Assembly (NCBI GenBank): GCA_013151465.1 | Contig: JAADIF010000077.1 | Coordinates: 1 to 16,648, forward strand | DNA length: 16,648 bases | Source: Microcaldota archaeon | Lineage (GTDB): Archaea; Aenigmatarchaeota; Aenigmatarchaeia; QMZP01; QMZT01 | Direction of reading: 5' to 3' | Shown: positions 1 to 7,128 of the stretch, piece after piece | Numbering within the stretch: the first letter of the stretch is position 1 | Layout of the letters: each line of letters starts with the position of its first letter | Made by a program: the position numbers and the translations under genes | The notes under the pieces: model-generated | Database searches by the model: none | What the model was told of the DNA's origin: nothing | Seen by the model: the letters and a program-made list of their open reading frames with translations, nothing else

Positions 1-57
1 ATCTTATTCTTTTTTGTTTTATATGTAATTTCCATATGAAATGAAGGGGTGCCTGTG

Positions 58-67
58 TTATTTATAG
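58..67 (+). promoter_or_regulatory. TATA box (BoxA) of the hjc gene
   Basis: The sequence TTATTTATAG lies upstream of the hjc start, with its centre about 25 nt before the ATG at 89. That is the spacing expected when transcription starts at or next to the start codon, so the mRNA is probably leaderless. No Shine-Dalgarno sequence precedes the ATG. Positions 1-57 hold no gene that I can support. Confidence 0.5.
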
Positions 68-88
68 ACGCAAAAACAAATAAACAAA

Positions 89-445
89 ATGGCTTCAAGA
101 TATATGCGCGGCGCTCATTATGAAAGGGAGCTTCTTTACATTCTTTATGGTAAAGGTTTTGCTGTTGTAAGATCTGCCGGTTCTGGTGGAAACGTGTCTG
201 TTCCCGATATAATAGGCATCAAAAACGGTCAGATTCTTGCGTTTGAATGTAAAGCATGGGCTAATGAACCACGAATTCGCCCTGAAAAAAGAGAAGATAT
301 GATACAATGGTGTGAAAAGGCCGGAGCGTATGGTTTTGTTGCGTGGCGCAACGAGAATAAATGGAAATTCAAGAACATCAAAGATATAAAAAACAAAGAA
401 ATAGAATGGATGGATATGGCAACATTTTTTTCCATATTCATTTAA
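89..445 (+). CDS. hjc: Holliday junction resolvase Hjc
   Basis: This is the archaeal Holliday junction resolvase, a homodimeric metal-dependent endonuclease that cuts four-way DNA junctions during recombination and fork repair. The 118-residue length is typical of the family. The nuclease signature is complete: Glu12 in YEREL, the GFAVVRSAGSGG segment (23-34), Asp40 in PDIIG, and the Glu53-x-Lys55 pair in FECKAW. The order matches the E, D and ExK residues of characterised Hjc proteins. The start at 89 is chosen because it begins the conserved N-terminus and has a TATA box 25 nt upstream; an in-frame ATG at 104 would also keep the catalytic Glu. The stop codon overlaps the stop of the convergent acetyl-CoA synthetase gene. 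A viral or tRNA-intron-endonuclease relative is less likely given the close motif match. Confidence 0.93.
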   Translation: MASRYMRGAHYERELLYILYGKGFAVVRSAGSGGNVSVPDIIGIKNGQILAFECKAWANEPRIRPEKREDMIQWCEKAGAYGFVAWRNENKWKFKNIKDIKNKEIEWMDMATFFSIFI

Positions 446-2406
446 ACTCTCCTTTTTTTGAGAACATCAACAACAGATGGGTCTGCGAGTGTTGTTGTGT
501 TACCCACATCATCCTTTCCTTCTGCTATCGCCTTTAATATCCTTCTCATTATCTTTCCAGACCTTGTTTTGGGCAGCGTGTCAGCAAACTGTATTTTGTC
601 AGGTTTTGCTATTGGTCCGATTTCCCTTCCGACATGTTCTCTTAGTTCTTTTTTAAGCTCTTCTGATTTTTCGACACCTTCATTTAACGTCACAAAACAA
701 TAAAGCGCCTGTCCTTTTATTTCATGTGGGAACGGAACAACAGCAGCTTCCGCAACATCTTTGTGACTTACAAGAGCTGATTCAACTTCGGCTGTTCCTA
801 TTCTGTGGCCGGAAACATTTATCACGTCATCAATTCTGCCCATAAACCAGAAGTCTCCGTCTTCATCCCTCTTTGCCCCATCACCAGCAAAGTAGACACT
901 GGGATATTTTGACCAATACGTCTTGATGTATCTTTCATGGTCTCCGTAGACTGTTCTCATGAGACCCGGCCATGGTTTTTTGAGGACAAGATAACCACCT
1001 TCATTTACACCAGCTTCCGTTCCGTCCTCTCTGAAGATTGCCGGCTCTATGCCAAAGAAAGGCCTTCCTGCCGCCCCCGGTTTAAGAGCAACAGCACCTG
1101 GTAAAGATGATATAACAATTCCACCAGTTTCTGTTTGCCACCATGTATCAACTATCGGGCATTTGTCCTTTCCTATGTTTTTATGATACCAAAGCCACGC
1201 TTCAGGGTTTATGGGCTCGCCAACACTTCCGAGAAGACGCAAGCTGCTAAGGTCGTGTTTTTCTATCGGTTCGGTTCCAAATCTTTCCAAAGATCTTATG
1301 ACTGTTGGTGCTGTATAGAAGATGTTTACTTTGAATTTTTCAACAACGTGCCAGAATCTGTCATTGTCCGGGTATGTCGGCACGCCTTCAAACATAAGTG
1401 TTGTTGCACCGTTTGAAAGCGGACCATACACAATATAACTGTGTCCTGTTATCCACCCAATATCAGCAGTGCACCAGTAAACTTCACCCTCGTGGTAATC
1501 AAAGATGTATTTGAATGTCTGGTTTACATATGTGAGATATCCACCAGTCGTATGAAGCACACCTTTGGGTTTTCCTGTCGTTCCTGATGTGTAGAGGATG
1601 AACAGCGGATCTTCTGCATCCATCTCTTCTACAGGGCAGTCATCCGTAATATCGTCCGCGCTCATTTCATCGTCCCAGTAGCTGTCGCGGCCCTCTGCCA
1701 TTTCATGCTCGACATCGGCCCTTTTTGCCACAATGACAGATTCCACCGACTCTGCATCTTTAAGCGCCTCGTCTGCTATCTTTTTTAACGGTATATTCTT
1801 TCCGGCCCGCAGGCCCCCTGTTGCAGTGATAAGCATTTTTGCCCCCGAATCATGGATTCTGTTTTTCAATGACTCTGCGCTGAAGCCTGCAAAAACAATG
1901 CTATGAACAGCACCAATTCTTGTGCAGGCAAGCATTGCTATTGCAAGTTCAGGTATCATGGGCATGTACATGCATACCCTGTCGCCTTTTTTTACCCCTT
2001 TCTTCTTGAGGACATTTGCAAATCTTGAGACCTCGCGGTGGAGCTCTCTGTATGTGAATTTCCTAACATCATCTTCCGGCTCGCCCTGCCAGATGATTGC
2101 AATATCATCGCCCTTTGATTCAAGGTGCCTGTCAATGCAGTTATAGCATACATTTGTCTTCCCGCCGGAAAACCACGTGAACTTCACCTGTTCCTTGTCC
2201 CATGTGAAGACATTATCCCATTCTTTAAACCAGTGAAGATCCTTTGCCTTTTTTGCCCAAAATCCTTCCGGATCCTTTATCGATTCTTCGTATATTTTCA
2301 TGTATTCTTCTTCGCTTTTAACGTGTGCCTTCTCCCTGAATTCTGAAGGCGGCTCAAACTTTCTTGTTTCCTGTGCCATAGAAGTAATTGTACTTTCCTC
2401 TGCCAT
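442..2406 (-). CDS. acsA: acetyl-CoA synthetase, AMP-forming
   Basis: This enzyme activates acetate to acetyl-CoA using ATP, through an acetyl-AMP intermediate, in the cytoplasm. The protein is full length (654 residues from this start) and collinear with the Acs family. Visible motifs are the P-loop YTSGTTGKPKG (about 272-282), DTWWQTETGG (about 420-429) with the second Trp that shapes the acetate pocket, the hinge region with YFAGDGA and GRIDDVINVSGHRIGTAEVE, and PKTRSGKIMRR with the catalytic Lys618, the residue acetylated for control in other Acs proteins. Two starts are possible. The ATG at 2412 directly abuts GGGG (2413-2416), whereas the ATG at 2406 sits 6 nt after it, a normal Shine-Dalgarno spacing, so I chose 2406. 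A strong TATA box lies near 2477, giving a leader of about 40 nt. The larger substrate pocket of propionyl-CoA synthetase is not indicated. Confidence 0.95.
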   Translation of the reverse strand: MAEESTITSMAQETRKFEPPSEFREKAHVKSEEEYMKIYEESIKDPEGFWAKKAKDLHWFKEWDNVFTWDKEQVKFTWFSGGKTNVCYNCIDRHLESKGDDIAIIWQGEPEDDVRKFTYRELHREVSRFANVLKKKGVKKGDRVCMYMPMIPELAIAMLACTRIGAVHSIVFAGFSAESLKNRIHDSGAKMLITATGGLRAGKNIPLKKIADEALKDAESVESVIVAKRADVEHEMAEGRDSYWDDEMSADDITDDCPVEEMDAEDPLFILYTSGTTGKPKGVLHTTGGYLTYVNQTFKYIFDYHEGEVYWCTADIGWITGHSYIVYGPLSNGATTLMFEGVPTYPDNDRFWHVVEKFKVNIFYTAPTVIRSLERFGTEPIEKHDLSSLRLLGSVGEPINPEAWLWYHKNIGKDKCPIVDTWWQTETGGIVISSLPGAVALKPGAAGRPFFGIEPAIFREDGTEAGVNEGGYLVLKKPWPGLMRTVYGDHERYIKTYWSKYPSVYFAGDGAKRDEDGDFWFMGRIDDVINVSGHRIGTAEVESALVSHKDVAEAAVVPFPHEIKGQALYCFVTLNEGVEKSEELKKELREHVGREIGPIAKPDKIQFADTLPKTRSGKIMRRILKAIAEGKDDVGNTTTLADPSVVDVLKKRRV

Positions 2407-2471
2407 AACCATCCCCTTTAGTTTAGATAAAGATAGAGTTAGTTTGTATTCTTAATGTAATGGTCTGTCTG

Positions 2472-2482
2472 TTTTATATACA
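2472..2482 (-). promoter_or_regulatory. TATA box of the acetyl-CoA synthetase gene
   Basis: Read on the minus strand this is GTATATAAAAC, a strong archaeal BoxA. Transcription would begin about 25 nt downstream, giving acsA a leader of roughly 40 nt that contains the GGGG ribosome-binding sequence at 2413-2416. The element sits in the 2413-2528 gap between acsA and the divergent phosphatase gene, and its TATATA core could work in both directions. Confidence 0.5.
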
Positions 2483-2528
2483 CTGGCGTTGTTCAGGAAG
2501 ATGAATATAAATTACTATAAAATATATC

Positions 2529-3347
2529 ATGACCAGTGCAGGAGATATGTCAATGATAGATCTCGAAGAGAACGAAAAGAGCATCATAGAAAGCGTAAAG
2601 AAAGCCGGAAAGATAACGCTAGATAATATAGAACACGCAAAAATAAGCATATGGAAAGATTCGGTAGATATAGCAACCGATATCGACATAAAAATAGAAA
2701 AGATGATTATCGGGAGAATAAGAGAACTGTATCCGGGTTATAACATAGTGGGAGAGGAAACAGCGGGATTTGATGGAAAATCAGAATATACTTGGGTAAT
2801 AGATCCGATAGACGGGACAAAAAATTATGTGAAAAAGATACCAATATTCTCAGTTTCTTTGGCGTTGGAAAAGAACGGAAGCCCTGTTATAGGGATTGTT
2901 TATGATCCTGTTTCAGATATGTTATTTTATGCGCGCAAAGGCGAGGGCGCGTGGTTAAATGATAAGAGGATTAGTGTTTCCACAACAAAGAAACTAGAGA
3001 ATGCAGTTGTTTATATGGATATGAGCAGGATGCCCGATCTCGACAGGGAAGAAAGAAAAAAAGCGCTGAAAAGAATCGAACTGATACTTTTGCATTCCTA
3101 CAGAATCCGGAGTCTGGGTTCAGGGGCGCTTGGACTTTGTTACGTTGCCATGGGAGCATATGATATATTCTTCGATATAACCGGCAGCATAAAACATGTC
3201 GATATGGCAGCAGGTCGACTTATACTTGAAGAGGCGGGAGGCACATTTACAAACGACGAAGGCGAGGAAATAACGAGCAAAGATAATGGATTTTTCGTTG
3301 GCACGAACGGAATTCTAGAGAAACAATTCCTTGATATAGTGAGATAG
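2529..3347 (+). CDS. inositol monophosphatase family phosphatase (IMPase/FBPase class)
   Basis: This is a Mg-dependent, lithium-sensitive-type sugar or inositol phosphatase. In archaea this family hydrolyses inositol-1-phosphate (for lipid headgroups or solutes) and often fructose-1,6-bisphosphate. Motifs follow the family order: GEET (75-78) with the metal-binding Glu, DPIDGT (92-97) with two catalytic Asp, and HVDMAAGRLILEEAGG with Asp225. The length of 272 residues is normal. The start is uncertain. The ATG at 2529 is the most upstream and lies about 22 nt from an AATATAAATT box. The ATG at 2553 (264 residues) has GGAG 8 nt upstream (2541-2544) and is an equally good choice. Substrate preference cannot be read from the sequence. 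A T-rich stretch follows the stop. Confidence 0.9.
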   Translation: MTSAGDMSMIDLEENEKSIIESVKKAGKITLDNIEHAKISIWKDSVDIATDIDIKIEKMIIGRIRELYPGYNIVGEETAGFDGKSEYTWVIDPIDGTKNYVKKIPIFSVSLALEKNGSPVIGIVYDPVSDMLFYARKGEGAWLNDKRISVSTTKKLENAVVYMDMSRMPDLDREERKKALKRIELILLHSYRIRSLGSGALGLCYVAMGAYDIFFDITGSIKHVDMAAGRLILEEAGGTFTNDEGEEITSKDNGFFVGTNGILEKQFLDIVR

Positions 3348-3354
3348 TGAAGAT

Positions 3355-3367
3355 GTTTTTCTTTTCT
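3355..3367 (+). terminator. T-rich transcription terminator after the phosphatase gene
   Basis: Just after the phosphatase stop, the coding strand reads GTTTTTCTTTTCT. Archaeal RNA polymerase terminates on such pyrimidine-rich T tracts without a hairpin. This supports independent transcription of the next gene. Confidence 0.4.
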
Positions 3368-3411
3368 ATTGCTGATGCACATAATTAAATAATTGAGATA
3401 ATAACATTAAT

Positions 3412-3416
3412 GGTGG
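3412..3416 (+). promoter_or_regulatory. Shine-Dalgarno site of the ACD alpha gene
   Basis: GGTGG lies 7 nt before the ATG at 3424. It fixes that start and shows that this gene is read from a leadered mRNA, unlike several of its neighbours. Confidence 0.55.
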
Positions 3417-3423
3417 TCTTTGA

Positions 3424-4803
3424 ATGAAAAACCTGAAAAGATTCTTCTCTCCGCGTTCGGTTGCAGTCATTGGCGCTTCGTCACATCCCAAAAAGATAGG
3501 CCACGTAATATTCAGGAATTTTGTGAAGGAACATTTCAAGGGAAAAGTCTATCCTGTAAACCCGAACACTGAAAGCATACTCGGGCATAAGTGTTATAGA
3601 TCCATTCTCGACATAAAACACGCCGTGGATCTTGCGGTTGTTGCCGTGAAAGCAAATATAACACCGCGTATTCTTGAAGAATGTGCAAAGAAGGGAACAA
3701 AAAACATAATCATAATCTCCGGTGGTTTCAAAGAAGTTGGAAACGTTGAACTTGAAAAGAAGACGGAAGCTGTTATAGAAAAATACGGCCTCAATGTCAT
3801 AGGGCCAAACTGTGTGGGCATTTTCAACCCATACACAGGAACAGATACGCTGTTTTTGCCGACATACCGCCTTGGCAGGCCTGAGCGGGGCGAGATATCA
3901 TTTGTTTCGCAATCGGGAGCTTTAGGCATGATGCTTCTTGACTGGATGAAACTGAAAGGATACAAGCTTTCAAAATTCATCTCTTACGGAAACGCGATAG
4001 ATGTTGATGAGGCGGATCTTATCGAGTACTTGTGGAAGGATGATGAAACAAAAATAATCTGCGTCTATATGGAAGGGGCAAAGGATGGGAGAAAATTTTT
4101 CAACATTGCAAAAAAGGTTGCAAAGGATAAGCCCATAATAGTATTGAAAGCGGGCCAGACAGAAGCCGGAAAGGTTGCGGCATCATCTCACACAGGAGCT
4201 CTTGCCGGCTCATACAAGATATATTCCTCCGTGTTCAGGCAGACCGGAATCCTTGAGGCGGAAGGCCTTGAAAACCTGTTTGATTATGCAAGGATACTTG
4301 CCTATCAGAGCGACCCGCTCCCGAAAGGACGGCGTGTTCAGATAATAACAAACGGCGGAGGTTACGGAGTCCTTACGGCAGATCAGCTCGTAAAAAACGG
4401 GCTTAAGCTGGCAAAACCGTCTGCCGCAACAATAAAAAGGATAAAAGAGGGATGCCCGCCACATGTTATCGTCAAGAACCCGATAGACCTTACGGGCGAT
4501 GCTGATTCCGAAAGGTATCGTCTGGCAATAGATGCCGCTGTTAACGATGACGGCATAGATATGATAGTAGTCATACTGCTTCCGCAAACGCCTATACTTT
4601 CAGATGATGTTGTTGACGTTATTGCGGAAGCTGCGTCAAAGAAGAGAAAGCCGCTTATAGTCCTTTCGGCAGGGGGCGGTTTTGCCGAGGTTCTCAAAAA
4701 ATCAATCGAGGAATGTGGAATACCCACATATTCATATCCTGATAAGGCGGCATCTGCGCTGAGCGTCTTATACAGATTCTCTGAAAACAACAAGAGAAAA
4801 TGA
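3424..4803 (+). CDS. ADP-forming acetyl-CoA (acyl-CoA) synthetase, alpha subunit
   Basis: This is the CoA-binding, phosphohistidine subunit of ADP-forming acetyl-CoA synthetase (ACD), which converts acetyl-CoA, ADP and phosphate to acetate, CoA and ATP. It is the archaeal route for making ATP from acetyl-CoA. Residues 1-130 form a CoA-binding Rossmann domain (VAVIGASSHPKKIGHVIF, VYPVNPN). Residues from about 150 form the succinyl-CoA-synthetase-like domains (FVSQSGALG, GGGYGVLTAD). His256 in AASSHTGALAG matches the phosphorylated catalytic His of the Pyrococcus enzyme. The length of 459 equals that of free-standing alpha subunits, so this is not the roughly 700-residue alpha-beta fusion. The ATP-grasp beta subunit is not in this window. 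The start is supported by GGTGG 7 nt upstream. The gene is convergent with the TrkA-type gene, 21 nt away. The substrate could be another acyl-CoA. Confidence 0.92.
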   Translation: MKNLKRFFSPRSVAVIGASSHPKKIGHVIFRNFVKEHFKGKVYPVNPNTESILGHKCYRSILDIKHAVDLAVVAVKANITPRILEECAKKGTKNIIIISGGFKEVGNVELEKKTEAVIEKYGLNVIGPNCVGIFNPYTGTDTLFLPTYRLGRPERGEISFVSQSGALGMMLLDWMKLKGYKLSKFISYGNAIDVDEADLIEYLWKDDETKIICVYMEGAKDGRKFFNIAKKVAKDKPIIVLKAGQTEAGKVAASSHTGALAGSYKIYSSVFRQTGILEAEGLENLFDYARILAYQSDPLPKGRRVQIITNGGGYGVLTADQLVKNGLKLAKPSAATIKRIKEGCPPHVIVKNPIDLTGDADSERYRLAIDAAVNDDGIDMIVVILLPQTPILSDDVVDVIAEAASKKRKPLIVLSAGGGFAEVLKKSIEECGIPTYSYPDKAASALSVLYRFSENNKRK

Positions 4804-4824
4804 TTTTGGAAAAATAAGGCTCTG

Positions 4825-5466
4825 TCATATTTCCTTTTCTATGCGCTTGACCTCGCCAAGCGGCGCGCATATTGTTATTATGTCACCTTCACGAAGCTTT
4901 GTTTTCGGAGTTGGAATTATCAGTTCCCCGTTTCTGTTTATTGCAGCTATCGAAAACTTTTTGGCGGCATCGTTTACTGCTTTTCCTATGAATCTGGATT
5001 TTTCGTTTATGACGATCTCAAACACCTCTGCCTTCTCCCCGGCGACAAAACCTGACAAAATTTTTCCCGGGCGTTCTATTGCCTGCTTGAAATCGAGAAC
5101 GGCTGAGTTTGTTGTGTTGATGATGGACGATATGCCTATTTTCATGAAGACGCCTTCATTTGTCGTGTCGTTGATTCTTGCGACGATGTTTGGGATTTTT
5201 GACGATTTTGCTATCTCGCATATCATAAGATTCGTCTTGTCATCGCCTGTCATGGCGATAACGGCATCTGACTCGTCGATGTCGGCGTCCTTGAGAATTG
5301 CCGACTCCGAACCGTCGCCATGAAGGATGAGCGCATCTATTTTCTCTGCAAGGGTTTCTGCGCGCTTTTCATCCTTTTCTATTATGACAACATCATGCTT
5401 TTCCTTTACAAGAAGCTTTGCAAGGGCCTCACCCACTTTTCCGCCCCCGACAATTACAATCTTCAT
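4825..5466 (-). CDS. trkA: TrkA-type NAD-binding regulator of potassium transport
   Basis: This is a TrkA-family protein: an RCK/KTN domain that binds NAD(H) or another nucleotide and gates a membrane K+ transporter of the Trk/Ktr type from the cytoplasmic side. The 213-residue chain has the Rossmann motif GGGKVG (7-12), an acidic Glu30 at the end of the second strand that suggests a dinucleotide ligand, GDG (50-52), and a C-terminal TrkA_C/RCK-C domain (about 133-213, ending with LREGDIITICAP). I chose the ATG at 5466 because it begins the Rossmann strand MKIVIVGGGKVG and has a TATA box 28 nt upstream. The reading frame stays open to 5517, but that would overlap the neighbouring gene and add an unrelated leader. 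No Trk membrane subunit is encoded nearby. Confidence 0.88.
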   Translation of the reverse strand: MKIVIVGGGKVGEALAKLLVKEKHDVVIIEKDEKRAETLAEKIDALILHGDGSESAILKDADIDESDAVIAMTGDDKTNLMICEIAKSSKIPNIVARINDTTNEGVFMKIGISSIINTTNSAVLDFKQAIERPGKILSGFVAGEKAEVFEIVINEKSRFIGKAVNDAAKKFSIAAINRNGELIIPTPKTKLREGDIITICAPLGEVKRIEKEI

Positions 5467-5488
5467 ATAATCACATTGGTGGTTTTTA

Positions 5489-5499
5489 CTAATAAAAGG
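5489..5499 (-). promoter_or_regulatory. TATA box of the trkA gene
   Basis: The minus strand reads CCTTTTATTAG, centred about 28 nt before the ATG at 5466, consistent with a leaderless transcript. It sits in the 35-nt gap after the upstream pilin-like gene, so trkA can be transcribed independently of that gene even though the two face the same way. Confidence 0.4.
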
Positions 5500-5501
5500 A
5501 A

Positions 5502-5999
5502 TCACTTCCAAAGCCAAATTGTCAATTCTATTGGGTTTCCGGTTTCGGAATCGATTCCTATTCGTTTGACTTCGTATACATCAGGTCTTTCGGCAAGATT
5601 TGCTGGTGTTCTGCCGCAATCTATTAGCATTTGCCCCGTTTCGGTATCGATTGCATTGATTTTTATATGAATATTATGTTTCCCACCAAGTGGGTCCGAT
5701 TCGTATAGCTGCAGATCGTTTAACAATTCGGCATAGTTGTTTCTGCAATTATTGTTAAAATCCACTATTTTTGCGTGTTCTAAAACAGGCCATGAGTCTG
5801 CCAGACCATACTTTTCGTGTCCGCTTGCAAGGAGTGCTGATAATTCAATAACCCTACTGTTCATAGCATCAGCTTGGTGTGATTGTGAAAAGGATGCAAT
5901 CTCACCGTTAAGCACACCCAGAATATATAATATGGATGCGAAAAGCACAATAGCAGCGAATATGAACTCAAATACTGCCTGACCTTTCACTTCTGTCAT
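5502..5999 (-). CDS. pilin-like protein with class III signal peptide
   Basis: This 165-residue protein begins MTEVKGQAVFEFIFAAIVLF. That is a class III (prepilin-type) signal: a short basic leader, cleavage predicted after Gly6, Gln as the first mature residue, Glu at mature position +5, then a hydrophobic helix to about residue 30. Such proteins are processed by an archaeal prepilin peptidase and assembled on, or anchored in, the membrane. The rest (about 31-165) is a soluble domain with two Cys that I do not recognise. The open frame continues upstream to 6275, but I chose the ATG at 5999 because it places the signal at the N-terminus and has a TATA box 25 nt upstream. The gene is divergent from the first lipoprotein gene, and its position suggests a shared envelope role. 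A TadE-like minor pilin is one possibility. Confidence 0.72.
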   Translation of the reverse strand: MTEVKGQAVFEFIFAAIVLFASILYILGVLNGEIASFSQSHQADAMNSRVIELSALLASGHEKYGLADSWPVLEHAKIVDFNNNCRNNYAELLNDLQLYESDPLGGKHNIHIKINAIDTETGQMLIDCGRTPANLAERPDVYEVKRIGIDSETGNPIELTIWLWK

Positions 6000-6018
6000 G
6001 ATATCTATTTGAATAGTT

Positions 6019-6030
6019 GCAATAAATTGC
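6019..6030. promoter_or_regulatory. inverted repeat overlapping the TATA box of the pilin-like gene
   Basis: GCAAT-AA-ATTGC is a perfect 5-bp inverted repeat. Its A/T core on the minus strand (TTTATT, centre near 6024) is 25 nt upstream of the pilin-like start at 5999 and can serve as BoxA. Dyad symmetry over a TATA box is what an archaeal repressor site would look like, but a repeat this short may occur by chance. Confidence 0.3.
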
Positions 6031-6053
6031 TTCTCTGATTTACATAAAAAACA

Positions 6054-6060
6054 TTTATTG
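6054..6060 (+). promoter_or_regulatory. possible TATA box of the first lipoprotein gene
   Basis: TTTATTG is centred about 25 nt before the ATG at 6082, suggesting a leaderless transcript. The match to BoxA is moderate. It lies 33 nt from the oppositely oriented TATA box of the pilin-like gene. Confidence 0.35.
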
Positions 6061-6081
6061 GTTGAAAACGAATAATGTATC

Positions 6082-7074
6082 ATGTCATCCTTTGTCCGTG
6101 TTTCTTTTGCTCTGGTGCTGGTTGTAGTTATATTGATGTCTGGCTGCTCTGATATCCCTTTCCTGTCAGGTTTCTTAGGGGGCACTGAAGTCAAACAGTT
6201 TGAGCATGACATAATCATAATAAAGGATGTGAGAGTGACGCCGGCACCTTCATTAAGACCTGGCCAATACATCAATCTTCATGTATACATAAAAAATCTA
6301 CAAAAGATAGGGGCTGACGCAAAAAAAGTGAAAATTACCCTTTATGACACATGTGAAATTCTGAAGCCTGTGAAATCGGGGTCAGTGTGTCCCGGAAGTA
6401 AGATGACGGGAAACGAGAGGATTTGCACGATTGATAAGATGTATCCCCAATCGGAACAGGAAGTCGTATGGCGCCTCAGGGCCGTAGACCTAAAAGTTGA
6501 GCAGACGTGCAACGTCGGAATCCAGGTTGAATATGATCACGAAACGAAAACGATATCCTCAGTAGAGTTTGCAAGCCAGAGTGAGATAGAGAATTTGGTC
6601 CAGCAAGGTAAAGGGAAGACAAGTATCGGAAGGATGACTGTCGGAGAAGGTCCGGTGAAACTTTATATAAGCATACCTGGACAGCCGCTCATGGTTGGAG
6701 ATGAACCTGTCGAGAAAGGTGTTGGAGTAATAGAGTTTTGGGTTGAAAACAAGGGATCTGGCATTCTTAAGGACAATAAAGTCAAACGTTTCGTGATAGA
6801 AAACCTTGCAACAAAAGGAACAGAAATAATAAAATTCAAGAGGAACGCCACGCTAAATGCAGTAAAAAAAATAGACACGAACGATGAAGATATCAAGAAA
6901 GACATAACTCTCACGATGATAGGAAGGTCGACACCAAAAAATACATGGCTGATAGTTCCAAACGACAATCTCCTAAAGGATAAGATATTTGCGACTTTGC
7001 AATTGGTTGGGACTGTTGAATATTCATATAAATTCACAAAAACAATAGGAATAACGGTGACGCCGATACTTTGA
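6082..7074 (+). CDS. predicted surface lipoprotein, paralog 1 of 4
   Basis: This is a 330-residue predicted lipoprotein. The first 21 residues are a hydrophobic signal ending in the lipobox LMSGC, with Cys22 as the likely lipid attachment site. Outside the membrane follow what look like two beta-rich, Ig/CARDB-like domains: one with a conserved Trp (VVWRLRAV, about 128-135) and the family core around YDHETKTISSVEF (151-163), the second starting at GPVKLYISI (190) with FWVENKGSG (219-227). The same core elements occur in the three following genes, so these are ancient paralogs. No enzyme motif is visible. A tail of about 100 residues is not shared in an obvious way. The start at 6082 is leaderless with a possible TATA box 25 nt upstream. 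I do not recognise a specific function; adhesion or envelope structure is an inference. Confidence 0.75.
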   Translation: MSSFVRVSFALVLVVVILMSGCSDIPFLSGFLGGTEVKQFEHDIIIIKDVRVTPAPSLRPGQYINLHVYIKNLQKIGADAKKVKITLYDTCEILKPVKSGSVCPGSKMTGNERICTIDKMYPQSEQEVVWRLRAVDLKVEQTCNVGIQVEYDHETKTISSVEFASQSEIENLVQQGKGKTSIGRMTVGEGPVKLYISIPGQPLMVGDEPVEKGVGVIEFWVENKGSGILKDNKVKRFVIENLATKGTEIIKFKRNATLNAVKKIDTNDEDIKKDITLTMIGRSTPKNTWLIVPNDNLLKDKIFATLQLVGTVEYSYKFTKTIGITVTPIL

Positions 7075-7097
7075 ACGCGTTTTGATGAAAAATAAAA

Positions 7098-7105
7098 TTT
7101 ATAAG
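7098..7105 (+). promoter_or_regulatory. TATA box of the second lipoprotein gene
   Basis: TTTATAAG is a strong BoxA centred about 28 nt before the ATG at 7129. No Shine-Dalgarno sequence is present, so the transcript is probably leaderless and this paralog has its own promoter. Confidence 0.55.
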
Positions 7106-7128
7106 AGTTAAAACACCAATATCTATTT

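Noticed and set aside
3424..4803. Fused alpha-beta ADP-forming acetyl-CoA synthetase
   Set aside because: The protein stops at 459 residues after the succinyl-CoA-synthetase-like domains, and no ATP-grasp domain follows in any frame before the convergent trkA-type gene.
5467..5517. Longer TrkA-type protein starting at 5517
   Set aside because: It would overlap the end of the pilin-like gene and add a non-conserved leader before the Rossmann strand. The ATG at 5466 fits the family and the TATA spacing.
6000..6275. Extension of the pilin-like gene upstream to 6275
   Set aside because: The added residues have no signal or domain character and overlap the promoter and signal peptide of lipoprotein 1. 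The class III signal begins exactly at the ATG at 5999, which has its own TATA box.
7083..7088. TGATGA resembling box C of a C/D guide RNA
   Set aside because: No matching box D (CUGA) at a suitable distance and no K-turn partner were found; the hexamer is isolated in the gap between lipoproteins 1 and 2.
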